DNA of 64,000 nucleotides from a virus (IMGVR_UViG_3300045256_000058:1-64000), one strand, 5' to 3'. Shown: positions 24,134-33,769, numbered from the stretch's first letter. Made by a program: numbers and translations. Notes: a model not told the origin generated them from the sequence alone.

Positions 24134-24144
24134 GTTATATAATA
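24134..24144 (+). promoter_or_regulatory. GTTATATAATA promoter-like element
   Basis: This 11-mer lies in the 46-base gap between divergent genes (RuvC on minus, a 54-residue gene on plus) and is repeated exactly on the minus strand at 53672-53682. It contains TATAAT about 36 bases before the plus-strand ATG. No -35 is evident. GTGTACAC, a short palindrome, follows at about 24150-24157 and may be an operator. Confidence 0.42.
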
Positions 24145-24179
24145 GTGGTGTACACAACGACAATAATATCACTAAAATC

Positions 24180-24344
24180 ATGAAGCTTAAGTTAACACCA
24201 GACCTAAAAAATGCTCTTAGAGGGCAACTCGCTTCGATTATTCTGGATGTTATGTTAGACGGTTCTTTAGATACTCCTGACGTAACAGCTACAGCACTTG
24301 AAACTCTTGCAGCAGAAATTAGAAAGCAAAACGTAAATGGCTAA
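24180..24344 (+). CDS. small hypothetical protein
   Basis: A 54-residue protein starting MKLKLTPDLKNALRG, mostly helical with an acidic middle (DVMLDGSLDTPDV). The ATG at 24180 is chosen because the upstream in-frame ATG at 24132 lies inside the RuvC start region. It overlaps the next plus-strand gene by eight bases, forming a three-gene plus-strand unit that ends with the 1,089-residue adhesin. Small partners upstream of adhesins can be assembly factors, but that is a guess. Confidence 0.55.
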   Translation: MKLKLTPDLKNALRGQLASIILDVMLDGSLDTPDVTATALETLAAEIRKQNVNG

Positions 24345-24693
24345 ACCTACATATCAGTTACATCCGCTATCGGAATCAGTCAATTTTCTACCCATCAATA
24401 TTTCTGCCACTTCTTCGGGAACAGCTACATTGCTTCATGAAGTAGATGGTACTAACTATGATGAAGTATGGCTTGATGCGTATAACTACGGTAATACTGA
24501 TGCCATTATTACTTTATGTTTAGGGGGTACGGCAGCACATCAATTAGTGCCTATTCCTGTACCTGCTGGAAGAGGTATTATTCCTATACTTAGAGGTAGC
24601 TCATTTAATGGTGGTATTGACATTAGTGCTTATGCCAGCATTACAAATATGATTGCTGTACTTGGTAGAATCAATAGAATTATCTTTATCTAA
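24337..24693 (+). CDS. small beta-rich virion-like protein
   Basis: A 118-residue protein of low charge, rich in Ile, Gly, Thr and Ala, probably a beta-sandwich (TSSGTATLLHEVDGTNYDEV, then VPIPVPAGRGIIPIL). It lies between the 54-residue gene and the large LamG/propeller adhesin on the plus strand with a two-base gap. Size and composition would fit a capsid or tail decoration protein. No family is recognised. Confidence 0.55.
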   Translation: MAKPTYQLHPLSESVNFLPINISATSSGTATLLHEVDGTNYDEVWLDAYNYGNTDAIITLCLGGTAAHQLVPIPVPAGRGIIPILRGSSFNGGIDISAYASITNMIAVLGRINRIIFI

Positions 24694-24695
24694 TC

Positions 24696-27600
24696 ATGCA
24701 TAGACACTATAGAGATTTGTATGGAATTCCTATTCCAAATACATACTCACATAAGCTCATAGACCCTAGTGCTAGTGAGAATTTATTTTATGAGTCTCTA
24801 TATGATTCTGTCCCAGTTAGTGCTACAAATGGAAGTTTAGATACTACTCATTACGTTATTAATTCATCTTCTGTAACATTTACTAATGGTTATTTAGACT
24901 TAGGTACTATTCAGTTAGAAAACAATTGGACATTAGATGGTTGGTTCTACTTAACCACAGATGTAACGCCAATTTTCTCAATTAATGGAATATTTTCTAT
25001 CGAATATGACCAATCCAACTCTGAATTTGTAATCAAAAGAACTCTTTATGATTCAACAAGTGAGACTCGATATTTATCTTGTACTTTAGCTCTAAATGAG
25101 TGGCATTTTATTAGTTTTGTACGAAATTTTAATATACTTAGTCTTTACGTAGATTTAGTATCAGTAGTAAATATTGATAACTTTTATTATCCTATTGCTG
25201 ATGGTCAAGCTTATGTTGGAAAAGTTGCAAGTAATACGTTTACTGGTAATTTAAGCAATATTCGACTATTAAATCAAGCTTTGTATCCAGTACTAAATAC
25301 TGAAATAGTAGAAGGTATTAAGCACCCTTATTTTGAGTCAAATAACTCAAATAAATACGAAATTATTCATCTTAAGGATAAAGAGTACTGTAATGGAGGG
25401 TTGATTTATCCCTTTTCTAACATTAACAATACTTTTTATGATTATCTAAATTCAAGATGGACTATATCTCCTTCTTCTATTAATACTTCTTGGTTTACAG
25501 GAAGTAATGGACTTGTATTAACACTTGACCCAGGAATAGAGATACCAATTTATTACACATTGGAATTCAGCTTCTCCTTACCTGTAAATGTAAGTAGTAA
25601 TGTTGTTCTATATGCTCAATGGCAATCGAGTGTCTATAGAGGATATTATTTTCTATATGACAATATAGACGGTAAAATTAAATTCGTTTATTATAAACCA
25701 GAATTAAACACTATTGAGACAGTAATTGTTGGTAATTATGTACCTAATTCAACTAATTACATAGCGCTACAACGAATTTCATCAGGATTTGAAATATATC
25801 TAAATGGTGCTAGAACAGTTACCTCTTCTTATGCTTTAGGAAAGCCTCTATCACATACTCACCGATTTAATACAAATGTAAATAATGTAGTTGGTAATTC
25901 TAACCTTTATCTGTATGAATTCATACTTTCAAATCTTAAAAAATACGAGTTTGGATATTTTCCATATCAAGATAACTTTAATTATCAAAAAGTAATACCT
26001 GCTACACTTTCATATCCGTATCATCAAATAGTAGACCCTTTTAAGAATACATTTACTACTGCTATTGACTTTGATTTAAGTGGTAGTAGCTCAATTAGTC
26101 CTGGAGATACAAATGTTTACACTATCTCACAAAAAGGTAGATATAAGTATCCGATTACATACAATATTTACGTCTTATTCGAGGATTTAGATGAGTTATC
26201 AGGAATTGACATTACTAAGCCTAATAGTGTTATTGTTTCTGCTGGTAATGTAGGTACTACTTTTACACTTGAATTAGCTAATTATGTCACTAACCCATAC
26301 AAACGTAGCTTTACAGTAGTTGTAGTTAGTAAATTTGCTAGAAAAAATGTTTATGTCGAGATAAATGATTCTCGTACTTTAGCCCTAACACCGATTACAA
26401 GTATCTCAGGATACGTAGACGGATATTTAACCTCTCAATCAACTGTTTCTGGTACATTACCTAATCTCGCTAATACTCATAACGGAACTACAAGTGCTAC
26501 TAGAAAATCAAGTAATTCGTATGGTTATATCTACCCTCTCACTGATACTGCTGATGCAATTACTATTCCCGAAATAACTGGAATCAAAACTATTGTATTT
26601 TTGTATCGAGAGCTAGTAAATACACCGAGTAGGAGCTATATAGGTCATACAGATTACTACACGCTTAATGGTGGTACTACGTATGAGCTAGTAGGAGCCA
26701 GACAACTTATTACTAATGACTTTATACAAGCAATTAATTTAGAATATCGAGCATCGAGAGTCGAGATTTCAGGTAATGACTCTACTTTTATTGTGTTTGA
26801 TGATAATCTAAATAAACTGTATCTTTATGAAAAAGATTTAACTGGTGCATGGAAATCTACACCTTCTGAAATTGTTCTTGACCTAAATGATACTAATTTA
26901 TTGCAAGAAGCTGCTCTTTCAATTACTAATGACGGTACTATCTTTGCACTAGGTATGAAGAATGGAAATGATGGTGAAGGAGTAGTTCAAATCTGGAGAA
27001 AGACAGGAGATACTTGGACTAAAGACCTTCATCTTGGAAGTCCTGTACCTGCTCCCTATCAAGGTGGTTTCGGACATTCAGTTTCGTTATCAGAAGACGG
27101 ATTGACACTATTTGTCGGAGAAATAGGTTCTAACGCAGTTTATGTATTTGAAAAGAGTACATTGTGGTCTGCTATACCTACAGAAACATTTTTAGGAGAT
27201 TTAAGATTTGGTTTTTCCATCGATACTAATGAGGATGGGACATTATTGGTAGTTACATCAGTAGATGCAAATAGTCTTGATGGTGAAACTCATATTTATA
27301 GAAAAACAACAGGATGGGCAGAAGAAGAAGTACTAAATTACGGCTCTATCTGTAGACTTAACGAAATTACAGAGAAATTATTAATTAGTAACTATCTACA
27401 GTCAGAAGTAAGACTATACGAGAAAATAACGGGTACATGGACACTAATTACTACCTTAACGTCTGCTACTCCTAACTTTGGATATTCAATTGGATTAAGT
27501 CAATCATCTAATATCTGTATTGGTAGTCCAGATGAAAGTAAACTATATCTTTATAAAGAAAGTGATACATGGACAGTACCTCTACAGTTTTCTAACGAAA

Positions 27601-27965
27601 ATGAAACATATGGCTATACAATGTCTGTAAATAACAGTACAATTGTAGTCTCTAACTATGCAAATGTGGTGGAACTAATTACTAATGACCCCGCTGCTGT
27701 TCCTCAAAATGTAATTGCAGTAAGACAAAAAAATATGCCAGCATTACTATCCGATGTAATAGATAATACTGACATACAAATTTTAAGCTTTAGACTAAAT
27801 ACACCACTAACTATAAATAGAATTGGTGTTAGTAAGATTGATACAGGATTAAATGGTATATTTGCGGGTGTTTTATTCTTTAATAGAGTTTTAGCTACCT
27901 CAGAATTAGAAAGTATAGAAACATCTTTAAGTCGCTATCTATCTCTGTATTCTTACTCTTGGTAA
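24696..27965 (+). CDS. adhesin with LamG domains and FG-GAP-like propeller
   Basis: The 1,089-residue protein starts with HYRDLYGIPIP, like the starts of two small tail proteins. A LamG-like jelly roll spans about residues 60-205 (LENNWTLDGWFYL ... NLSNIRLLNQALYP), a second about 280-410 (YYTLEFSFSLP). Residues 680-1010 form repeated GY/GFS-type blades (FGHSVSLSEDGLTLFVG, FGFSIDTNEDGTLLVV, FGYSIGLSQSSNICIG) typical of FG-GAP integrin-like beta-propellers. It is probably a host-recognition protein. It is the largest gene on a plus-strand island inside the minus-strand virion block. Confidence 0.75.
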   Translation: MHRHYRDLYGIPIPNTYSHKLIDPSASENLFYESLYDSVPVSATNGSLDTTHYVINSSSVTFTNGYLDLGTIQLENNWTLDGWFYLTTDVTPIFSINGIFSIEYDQSNSEFVIKRTLYDSTSETRYLSCTLALNEWHFISFVRNFNILSLYVDLVSVVNIDNFYYPIADGQAYVGKVASNTFTGNLSNIRLLNQALYPVLNTEIVEGIKHPYFESNNSNKYEIIHLKDKEYCNGGLIYPFSNINNTFYDYLNSRWTISPSSINTSWFTGSNGLVLTLDPGIEIPIYYTLEFSFSLPVNVSSNVVLYAQWQSSVYRGYYFLYDNIDGKIKFVYYKPELNTIETVIVGNYVPNSTNYIALQRISSGFEIYLNGARTVTSSYALGKPLSHTHRFNTNVNNVVGNSNLYLYEFILSNLKKYEFGYFPYQDNFNYQKVIPATLSYPYHQIVDPFKNTFTTAIDFDLSGSSSISPGDTNVYTISQKGRYKYPITYNIYVLFEDLDELSGIDITKPNSVIVSAGNVGTTFTLELANYVTNPYKRSFTVVVVSKFARKNVYVEINDSRTLALTPITSISGYVDGYLTSQSTVSGTLPNLANTHNGTTSATRKSSNSYGYIYPLTDTADAITIPEITGIKTIVFLYRELVNTPSRSYIGHTDYYTLNGGTTYELVGARQLITNDFIQAINLEYRASRVEISGNDSTFIVFDDNLNKLYLYEKDLTGAWKSTPSEIVLDLNDTNLLQEAALSITNDGTIFALGMKNGNDGEGVVQIWRKTGDTWTKDLHLGSPVPAPYQGGFGHSVSLSEDGLTLFVGEIGSNAVYVFEKSTLWSAIPTETFLGDLRFGFSIDTNEDGTLLVVTSVDANSLDGETHIYRKTTGWAEEEVLNYGSICRLNEITEKLLISNYLQSEVRLYEKITGTWTLITTLTSATPNFGYSIGLSQSSNICIGSPDESKLYLYKESDTWTVPLQFSNENETYGYTMSVNNSTIVVSNYANVVELITNDPAAVPQNVIAVRQKNMPALLSDVIDNTDIQILSFRLNTPLTINRIGVSKIDTGLNGIFAGVLFFNRVLATSELESIETSLSRYLSLYSYSW

Positions 27966-28163
27966 TTATTTAGTGGCATCTCGTTTAGCTCTAGCATCTC
28001 TATCCTCAGCTTGTAGTTTTTCTGATTTAGCTTTAGCTTCTGCTACTTTTGTCTCTGCTTTCGATACAGCATTAGCTACCGTATTTGCAGCCTGTTTACC
28101 ACTCTGATTAGAGGTATCTAAGCCAGTTAATGATGTTAGTTTATACCTATCTTCTTGAGACAT
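27966..28163 (-). CDS. small coiled-coil protein
   Basis: A 65-residue Ala/Lys/Glu-rich protein; residues 25-65 form a strong coiled coil (VANAVSKAETKVAEAKAKSE). It ends immediately before the convergent adhesin gene. A TATAATA element lies 38 bases upstream on the minus strand. The composition suits a small structural or DNA-associated virion component; no family is recognised. Confidence 0.5.
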   Translation of the reverse strand: MSQEDRYKLTSLTGLDTSNQSGKQAANTVANAVSKAETKVAEAKAKSEKLQAEDRDARAKRDATK

Positions 28164-28200
28164 TGCACTATCCTCTTAAATAAGTTAGACTATTAATATG

Positions 28201-28207
28201 TATTATA
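28201..28207 (-). promoter_or_regulatory. TATAATA -10-like element, minus strand
   Basis: In the divergent gap 28164-28228 the minus strand reads TGTATAATACAT, about 38 bases before the coiled-coil gene start. It matches the TATAATA core seen in other divergent gaps. There is no clear -35. Confidence 0.35.
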
Positions 28208-28228
28208 CATAACACTAAAACACTTACT

Positions 28229-28453
28229 ATGGCATCTAAATATTCATATATGGCAAACTTTAGCCTTCTTCGTAACCTTGCAATTGCAGGAGGAGGAGGG
28301 GTAGCTTATGCTGGAGGCTATCTAGGAGCAAAATACCTTCGTGGTGACTTAAAAGACCCTGAAACCGCAGTAAGTGAGACAGTCGGTAATTTAAGCGGCG
28401 GACTTGCTGGCGGTGTAGGTGGTTATCTACTTACAAAAGCATTAAAGGCTTAA
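28229..28453 (+). CDS. glycine-rich membrane-like small virion protein with YMANFS
   Basis: A 74-residue protein starting MASKYSYMANFSLL. Two hydrophobic Gly-rich segments follow (LAIAGGGGVAYAGGYLGA at about 16-33 and NLSGGLAGGVGGYLL at about 54-68) around an acidic loop, giving a helical hairpin of glycine-zipper type. The same design occurs in the larger proteins at 59.2-64 kb. I infer an internal virion or ejection-channel protein; a holin-like function is the alternative. Confidence 0.55.
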   Translation: MASKYSYMANFSLLRNLAIAGGGGVAYAGGYLGAKYLRGDLKDPETAVSETVGNLSGGLAGGVGGYLLTKALKA

Positions 28454-28456
28454 ATT

Positions 28457-28681
28457 ATGTCTAAAATTCAAGTATGTCCAATTTGCGGTATTCAAAAAAT
28501 TGATGGTACATTTAGATTTAGCTATAAACCTAGCAAACCTGTATCAGACGCAGAAGTATTTTCAAAGGTGTGTAGAAGAGTAGTAAAACCAGGCTGTATT
28601 AACTCTTCTACAGAATATTCATCAAATCTTGACTACCCGGAAGTAACAGATGCTCCGTCAATCTCTAGCCATACGTCTTAG
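28457..28681 (+). CDS. small zinc-ribbon protein
   Basis: A 74-residue protein with CPIC at residues 7-10 and C at about 39 and 47 (VCRRVVKPGC), a spacing that allows a zinc ribbon. The C-terminus is Ser/Thr-rich. It starts three bases after the YMANFS gene, so the pair form a two-gene plus-strand unit. Its 3' end overlaps the convergent minus-strand gene by 24 bases. Zinc ribbons in small phage proteins can bind nucleic acid or polymerase; the role here is unknown. Confidence 0.55.
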   Translation: MSKIQVCPICGIQKIDGTFRFSYKPSKPVSDAEVFSKVCRRVVKPGCINSSTEYSSNLDYPEVTDAPSISSHTS

Positions 28682-29113
28682 TACAGCGATATTATTATTT
28701 CTATTAGCCATATTCTGATATTCAGGAAGCACTTGTTTAGCGAATCTATCGTTATTTTCAAGTGCTTCTGCCATTTCTGATTGATGGTCTAACCACGCAT
28801 TTACATATTTAGGATTGCTAATGTTTCTACGATTTTTAGGTAATCCTCCTACTTCATCAGCAAAACCTCTTCTACTATCTTTAATACTAGAAATATTAGA
28901 CATGCGAGTATAATCTCTACCAACTTGACGTTGTTGAGACGGCTCTAAGCTTTCAATCCACTTTAATTTCTCTTCTGGATGAACATTAGGATTACGAAGA
29001 ATCATACCAGTAGGAGTTTCATTAATTCTAGCCATAATGTTATCAAACCCTTTAGTTTGAGTAGGCATTATAACTTTGGGCGGCTTAAATCCAAATTTAG
29101 CTAGTAATTTCAT
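28658..29113 (-). CDS. hypothetical protein with N-terminal LLAKFGF motif
   Basis: A 151-residue protein starting MKLLAKFGFKPPK, comparable to the MRLL...ANF openings of two other genes. The body is Arg/Asn/Glu-rich and helical (QQRQVGRDYTRMSNI). The start overlaps the end of the gene upstream by four bases and the region directly follows the portal gene on the minus strand, so it is co-transcribed with the portal. A head-associated role is inferred. Confidence 0.5.
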   Translation of the reverse strand: MKLLAKFGFKPPKVIMPTQTKGFDNIMARINETPTGMILRNPNVHPEEKLKWIESLEPSQQRQVGRDYTRMSNISSIKDSRRGFADEVGGLPKNRRNISNPKYVNAWLDHQSEMAEALENNDRFAKQVLPEYQNMANRNNNIAVLRRMARD

Positions 29114-29313
29114 TCTCGTACTGCCCTACTATAACTATTTTGAAGTTTATTTTGTTGTTGCTGTTGCTGAGGATTTTGATTTCTATTCATCATAATAGGT
29201 AGAATATCATCTCCTACCTGCATAATAGGCTTGAACAGTTTCATTGCTCCGCTAGTAGCTTGTTCCTCAGCTTCACTAGCAATAGAAAAATTTACCATGT
29301 ATTTGTATTTCAT
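29110..29313 (-). CDS. small protein with YMVNFS motif downstream of portal
   Basis: A 67-residue protein starting MKYKYMVNFSIASEAEEQ. I choose the ATG at 29313 over 29370 because it begins just after the portal stop codon and reproduces the N-terminal motif of other small virion candidates. The C-terminal third is Gln/Asn-rich (NQNPQQQQQQNKLQN), probably disordered. It overlaps the next gene by four bases. It may be packaged with the head. Confidence 0.5.
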   Translation of the reverse strand: MKYKYMVNFSIASEAEEQATSGAMKLFKPIMQVGDDILPIMMNRNQNPQQQQQQNKLQNSYSRAVRE

Positions 29314-29314
29314 A

Positions 29315-30847
29315 TTATGCTCCTGGTGGATAATCCCCTCCTCCGCCACCTTGGTCTGGAGAGGGTGCATTAGGGTCGCCTCCCGGAGGTGCTGGGGGCA
29401 TTGGTGGTTGAGATGCCATCATTAATTGTTGCTGCATCTGAGCCATTTGCAGTTGATTCTGTACTTCTTTTTGAATAGCAGCAGTCATTCCATCATTTTC
29501 TTTCTCTGATTTTTCTTTTTCATTCAGAGCAGGTAGACCAAGATTCTTACGAATTAGTGAAATCACTTCTACGTCATTTTGGTCAAGAATACCCGAAGCA
29601 ATTAGCGATGCAATTGTAGTAAGACGAGAATTAATAATATCTTGGTCTTCTTCTACGTCAAAGATGAATTCTCCGTAGTTATTCTTGAACCAATCAGCAG
29701 GAAAATTAAAATGTAGAAGACGTTTAATTAACTTAGATGTTAACTCTTCTTTTAATAGAGTAGTGAGAGCAAAAATAGTGCTGTCAAAGATACTCTTAAA
29801 GTTCTGTGATAATCCTACGTTTTGAATACCTGACATACCACTATCAAAGATACCTACAGGTACTCCAAAAGCTTGTTGTATCGATTTGTCAATATATCCA
29901 AGTACGTACTCCCAGAATTGACTATCATTTTCTATCTGAATACGTTGAATATCAACATCTAAGTCAGTAACAATGTAATCTTTTTTGTAAAGGTCTTGCA
30001 TCTGATAGTTAAGAGCAATTTGCTTCGTAACTTCAATAGGTTTACCAGACGCATTTTTTAATGGTTCCATTTTGCTATCAACAAGAATAGTTCTACCATT
30101 ATTAGGTACTTTTACGTGAACTAATCCCATCGAGTTATTTTTAGTAGCAAGAGCAAGCTGAGTTAGAACAACTCTCTTTAATTTATAGTAATTAAGAGCC
30201 GCCATTCCATCTCCAACACCCCATACTTCTTTTTCGTTAAAAGTAACACCACTATTATTAATTACGTGAATACATTTCTTATATGGAATGTTAATAGTTT
30301 TTCCATCACCGTTATCGTACTGAATAGCGATAATTTTACCGTTTTTACCAATAAATTTGACTATTTTTTCAGGGTCAAGAACATTGAGGGTAGCTAACCT
30401 CCACTGCCCTTGATGTCCTCTTGCTTTAGAAGTAAATGTAAACTCAGCTATACCGAATCCATAAAGAATTACTGAACTAATTAACTTAAATAATGTTCTC
30501 TTGAAGGATTTATTTAGAGTCTGTAAATTTCCGTTTACAAATGATTCAATTTCTTTCTTAGGATGGGTATAGTTACCGAAAGACTGTACTGCTCTAAGTG
30601 CTTTTAGCGCTACACACTTTGCAGCTACAGGGTCACGTTCGACCATATCGGTAAGGTCTTTAATCGGAGGTCTTTTATCTTCTCCGGGATATGCTAACTC
30701 ACTAATTGTGATAGTAGAGAGAGCTGCAATATCCGTGCTGTATTGCCCCTGATGATATACGTTAAGAGGAGCTGGAATATCTTCGTAGATTAGGCTGTCT
30801 GCTAGGTCAGGTCTTACTTTTGGGTTTTTATACAAATATTTGTCCAT
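29315..30847 (-). CDS. portal protein
   Basis: The 510-residue protein has the portal layout: an N-terminal region with DPVAAKCVALKALRAV near 70-85, a central domain (LNVLDPEKIVKFIGKNGK ... HVINNSG), a helical region with GIFDSGMSG near 335-345 and C-terminal segments (LIRKNLGLPAL). It resembles the Mu gp29/DUF935-type portal family. The dodecameric portal is the DNA gate of the capsid and the base for tail attachment. The last 60 residues are Gln, Met, Pro and Gly-rich and disordered. It is unusual in lying about 25 kb from the capsid gene. Confidence 0.8.
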   Translation of the reverse strand: MDKYLYKNPKVRPDLADSLIYEDIPAPLNVYHQGQYSTDIAALSTITISELAYPGEDKRPPIKDLTDMVERDPVAAKCVALKALRAVQSFGNYTHPKKEIESFVNGNLQTLNKSFKRTLFKLISSVILYGFGIAEFTFTSKARGHQGQWRLATLNVLDPEKIVKFIGKNGKIIAIQYDNGDGKTINIPYKKCIHVINNSGVTFNEKEVWGVGDGMAALNYYKLKRVVLTQLALATKNNSMGLVHVKVPNNGRTILVDSKMEPLKNASGKPIEVTKQIALNYQMQDLYKKDYIVTDLDVDIQRIQIENDSQFWEYVLGYIDKSIQQAFGVPVGIFDSGMSGIQNVGLSQNFKSIFDSTIFALTTLLKEELTSKLIKRLLHFNFPADWFKNNYGEFIFDVEEDQDIINSRLTTIASLIASGILDQNDVEVISLIRKNLGLPALNEKEKSEKENDGMTAAIQKEVQNQLQMAQMQQQLMMASQPPMPPAPPGGDPNAPSPDQGGGGGDYPPGA

Positions 30848-30865
30848 ACACGCATAACTAAAACT

Positions 30866-30872
30866 TATAATA
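30866..30872 (+). promoter_or_regulatory. TATAATA -10-like element
   Basis: ACTTATAATAG in the divergent gap between the portal (minus) and the 274-residue gene (plus), 46 bases before the plus-strand start. A second AT-rich repeat, ATATTAATAT, follows at about 30887-30896. No -35 is visible. Confidence 0.35.
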
Positions 30873-30917
30873 GTTAGTGATACTAATATTAATATCTTAA
30901 CATTACACCCTAGAACT

Positions 30918-31742
30918 ATGGCAGAACCACGATTTCATACAGTTCCTTATTATACTTTTGCCTCACCTAGATACCGAGCAGTAAAGAATAAACAAATAGA
31001 ACTAATTCCAGAGGATTATAATCGCTATGACAGTATTAATGGAACATATGATAAATACTTCCCTCTATATGCTGTAGACGAAAATGAACCCCCAGTATTA
31101 GAGCTTGTAAATGAACAAGGACAAGCTACTAAAATGAAGGGATTAATGGAGTTCATTCCTTTTAGAGATAAATTTACTTACCGTGAAAAAGGTAAGAAAA
31201 ATGAGCGAGTAAATTTGGCTAACAGTAATTTAGAGTATAAGAAAACCTTTTATCAAGAACATCTTTCTATTAAACTCAATCCTGGCTGGAGTTTAATTCA
31301 ATCGAATGTAACTACTGTTGCTGGTAAAGCTAAATTTACTCCTAAATATATTATTCGAGCATTAGGTAATAACACCAGTACTCGGTACAATTTGGCAGTA
31401 AAACTACCTAAACTAAAGTCTACAGAAAGCGGTTATGCGGCAAATGAGTTTAATCCAGGTACTATTGTTGAATACAATGGTAATTTATGGAAGTGTCTAA
31501 AACCAACTAAACTTTATCCACCTTTAACTGTAGCTACTCGTAATGTTGGTGATGACCCAACTACTGAAGAATGGGACAATATTAATCTAGTTACAAATGT
31601 CTTTAATGCTGATGTATTTATAGTAGGAGGTCAGGGAATTGGTTATCTTGCAGAAATAAATGATGAAACCCGTCAATTTAACCCAAATAAAAAAGATGGT
31701 GACGACACTCTAGTAGCTTGGAATCTTTCTTACTATCATTAG
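30918..31742 (+). CDS. putative virion protein with small CBM-like segment
   Basis: A 274-residue hydrophilic protein. Residues 180-225 (FNPGTIVEYNGNLWKCLK ... PTTEEWDNI) match the pattern of short chitin/carbohydrate-binding modules of the CBM5/12 type found in phage tail proteins. The rest is mixed and unrecognised. It is transcribed opposite to the portal and convergent with the 676-residue gene, with a four-base tail-to-tail overlap. A surface accessory protein is a reasonable inference. Confidence 0.5.
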   Translation: MAEPRFHTVPYYTFASPRYRAVKNKQIELIPEDYNRYDSINGTYDKYFPLYAVDENEPPVLELVNEQGQATKMKGLMEFIPFRDKFTYREKGKKNERVNLANSNLEYKKTFYQEHLSIKLNPGWSLIQSNVTTVAGKAKFTPKYIIRALGNNTSTRYNLAVKLPKLKSTESGYAANEFNPGTIVEYNGNLWKCLKPTKLYPPLTVATRNVGDDPTTEEWDNINLVTNVFNADVFIVGGQGIGYLAEINDETRQFNPNKKDGDDTLVAWNLSYYH

Positions 31743-33769
31743 AAACTTGTGACTACACTAGCATCTCCATTTTCATCGTAAGCAGTAAATGTACCGTTAT
31801 TTGTGTTATTTAGAGTAACACTAAATTTATCTGCATCCCAAAAACCACTAGGGAATGTTTCTGGAGCTTCTTCTAGTGCCGCTTTTTGATAAGGATTAGG
31901 GTCACGTACTACAATACTCTCTTTATCATTACCTGCCACTGTAATCATACCGATATTAAGTGATGTAAGTCCTCCTCCACCCAATGCTCCAGCTAATTGA
32001 GAATAAGCAAATAATAATTCATTTTGTCTACCTTGAGCAGTACTATCCGCACCAGCTTCTCCTCCTACAAATGCTCCTTCTGCTGCTGCACCTGTCGCTG
32101 CAATTGAAGAGTCAAATTCTCGGTCAGCAGAGGTACTTCCAATACCTACTCTTGGAGGGTTCAGATGATAGTAGTAAACTCCATCATGCCCAGTAAGCGG
32201 AGGATTCAAATACTGGACAATAAAACTTAATCTACCCTCAGTAGTACCAAAAAACCCAGTCTCAGGAAATGGAGGTGCATCCCAAGTAGTAAGTACACGA
32301 TTTGCCCATTCAGGGTCTTGCTTAAGCTCCCCATAATCGAACATACTTCCTACTTCAGAACGTAACCCAGTAGATTTAGCTCGATGATACCTTTTTGTAT
32401 CTCCGTAGGCATATACAGCAAGTACTTGACCATATCCCCACCAATATTTATATGGTTCAAAATACGAGTATGCCCGTGAACCTCCTGTACTCTTTACTTC
32501 ATATCCGTGTGTAATTGAACCTTTTGCAACACCGAAATTTACTCGTATATAATGTCCCATTGAAGGGTCAGCACACATAATTGGTATAAATCCAGGTGCT
32601 TGATAGCTAACTTTATTTGCAGTTAAATCATAAGTATCTTCTTCATAAGTAGGACGAATAATATTTGTCTCAGAAGTATAGTTTGCAATAGAAAGTCTTG
32701 CTGAATCAGTATTGTAATCAGGACATTGATAGGTAGAACAAACAGTACGATTAGTATTACCGACATAGTTAGCAGTCCCAGTTACATATTCCTGTTTAGT
32801 TACTCTTTCAAGATTATATAAAGCATTTTTAATCTCAGGTCTTTCTACCAAATCAAGTTTATAGTCATGAGTACGAGTAACTCGAATTACTCTAGTGCCA
32901 ATATATTCAGGTTCTTGAAAATTAATCTCAGCGCTACGTTCTCTATGATTTTTTTCTAACTTACCTCTGCACCATGTAAAAGAATAGGTTGGAGTACACG
33001 AATATGCCACTAGAGACATAGAACGAGTTTCTCCATAGGCTCTAAAAGGCTGACCTACAGAAATATATCTACCATTATTAGGGGCAGGCGCATAAATAGG
33101 AATTCTATCAGTTGGTTCTATCGCTAAGGATGCCCAGCAACCCCCTCCTAAATATACAATGCTGGATATATCAAATTGATGTTCAAAACACGGTGGTAAG
33201 TCATTGGAGTCCAGTACATAAGATACTGGAGATGCTAGTGTTCCTAGTCTATTATCCAGAGTATAAAGTCTCCATTTTGTACGTACTGTTTTATCTGCAT
33301 TAGTAATTTCGTCTACTACGTGACATACATGAATACTCCAATCTTCTTTACCGTCACCATTAGCGGTAATAAAACAACGGATATTGCTAGAAGGACTGTA
33401 GAAAGTGTATACAGGTATGTCTGTACCGTATAAATCTTCATCTACAAATATTCCGTAATACTGAGCAAGTTTATCAGTAGTAGGTGCAGGACTAGGATAA
33501 GGTATAGGACTACCTTGACGTAATGCGGCACTTTCTAAATTTTTCTGGGAATCTGCTAGTTTTTTATTTACTTGTTCAAGAGTATATTTTGTTAGTCGTC
33601 TTACAGTAACTAACTTAAACTGATTCTTTTTAAGAGTAGTAGGTCTTCTAGCAGTAGAAATAGTTGTTTTCTTAATTAGGTCAGGATTTACTAACCTTTC
33701 TATGTCATCTCTACCTCGAATATATGACTTACCTGTGTTCTCAGTTCTAATCGTATTAGATTGACTCAT
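31739..33769 (-). CDS. large putative tail/structural protein
   Basis: A 676-residue protein rich in Tyr, Thr, Arg and Gly. The N-terminus has a helical Lys-rich stretch (EQVNKKLADSQKNLESAAL near 62-80); the middle is beta-rich with several Cys/Trp; residues 560-600 are an Ala/Gly segment (AATGAAAEGAFVGGEAGAD). No domain is recognised. Its location between adhesins and the portal on the minus strand argues for a tail or tail-surface component. Confidence 0.5.
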   Translation of the reverse strand: MSQSNTIRTENTGKSYIRGRDDIERLVNPDLIKKTTISTARRPTTLKKNQFKLVTVRRLTKYTLEQVNKKLADSQKNLESAALRQGSPIPYPSPAPTTDKLAQYYGIFVDEDLYGTDIPVYTFYSPSSNIRCFITANGDGKEDWSIHVCHVVDEITNADKTVRTKWRLYTLDNRLGTLASPVSYVLDSNDLPPCFEHQFDISSIVYLGGGCWASLAIEPTDRIPIYAPAPNNGRYISVGQPFRAYGETRSMSLVAYSCTPTYSFTWCRGKLEKNHRERSAEINFQEPEYIGTRVIRVTRTHDYKLDLVERPEIKNALYNLERVTKQEYVTGTANYVGNTNRTVCSTYQCPDYNTDSARLSIANYTSETNIIRPTYEEDTYDLTANKVSYQAPGFIPIMCADPSMGHYIRVNFGVAKGSITHGYEVKSTGGSRAYSYFEPYKYWWGYGQVLAVYAYGDTKRYHRAKSTGLRSEVGSMFDYGELKQDPEWANRVLTTWDAPPFPETGFFGTTEGRLSFIVQYLNPPLTGHDGVYYYHLNPPRVGIGSTSADREFDSSIAATGAAAEGAFVGGEAGADSTAQGRQNELLFAYSQLAGALGGGGLTSLNIGMITVAGNDKESIVVRDPNPYQKAALEEAPETFPSGFWDADKFSVTLNNTNNGTFTAYDENGDASVVTSF

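Noticed and set aside
29150-29180. TTGTTGTTGCTGTTG run as a possible repeat element
   Set aside because: It encodes a poly-Gln stretch in a small protein and shows no array structure.
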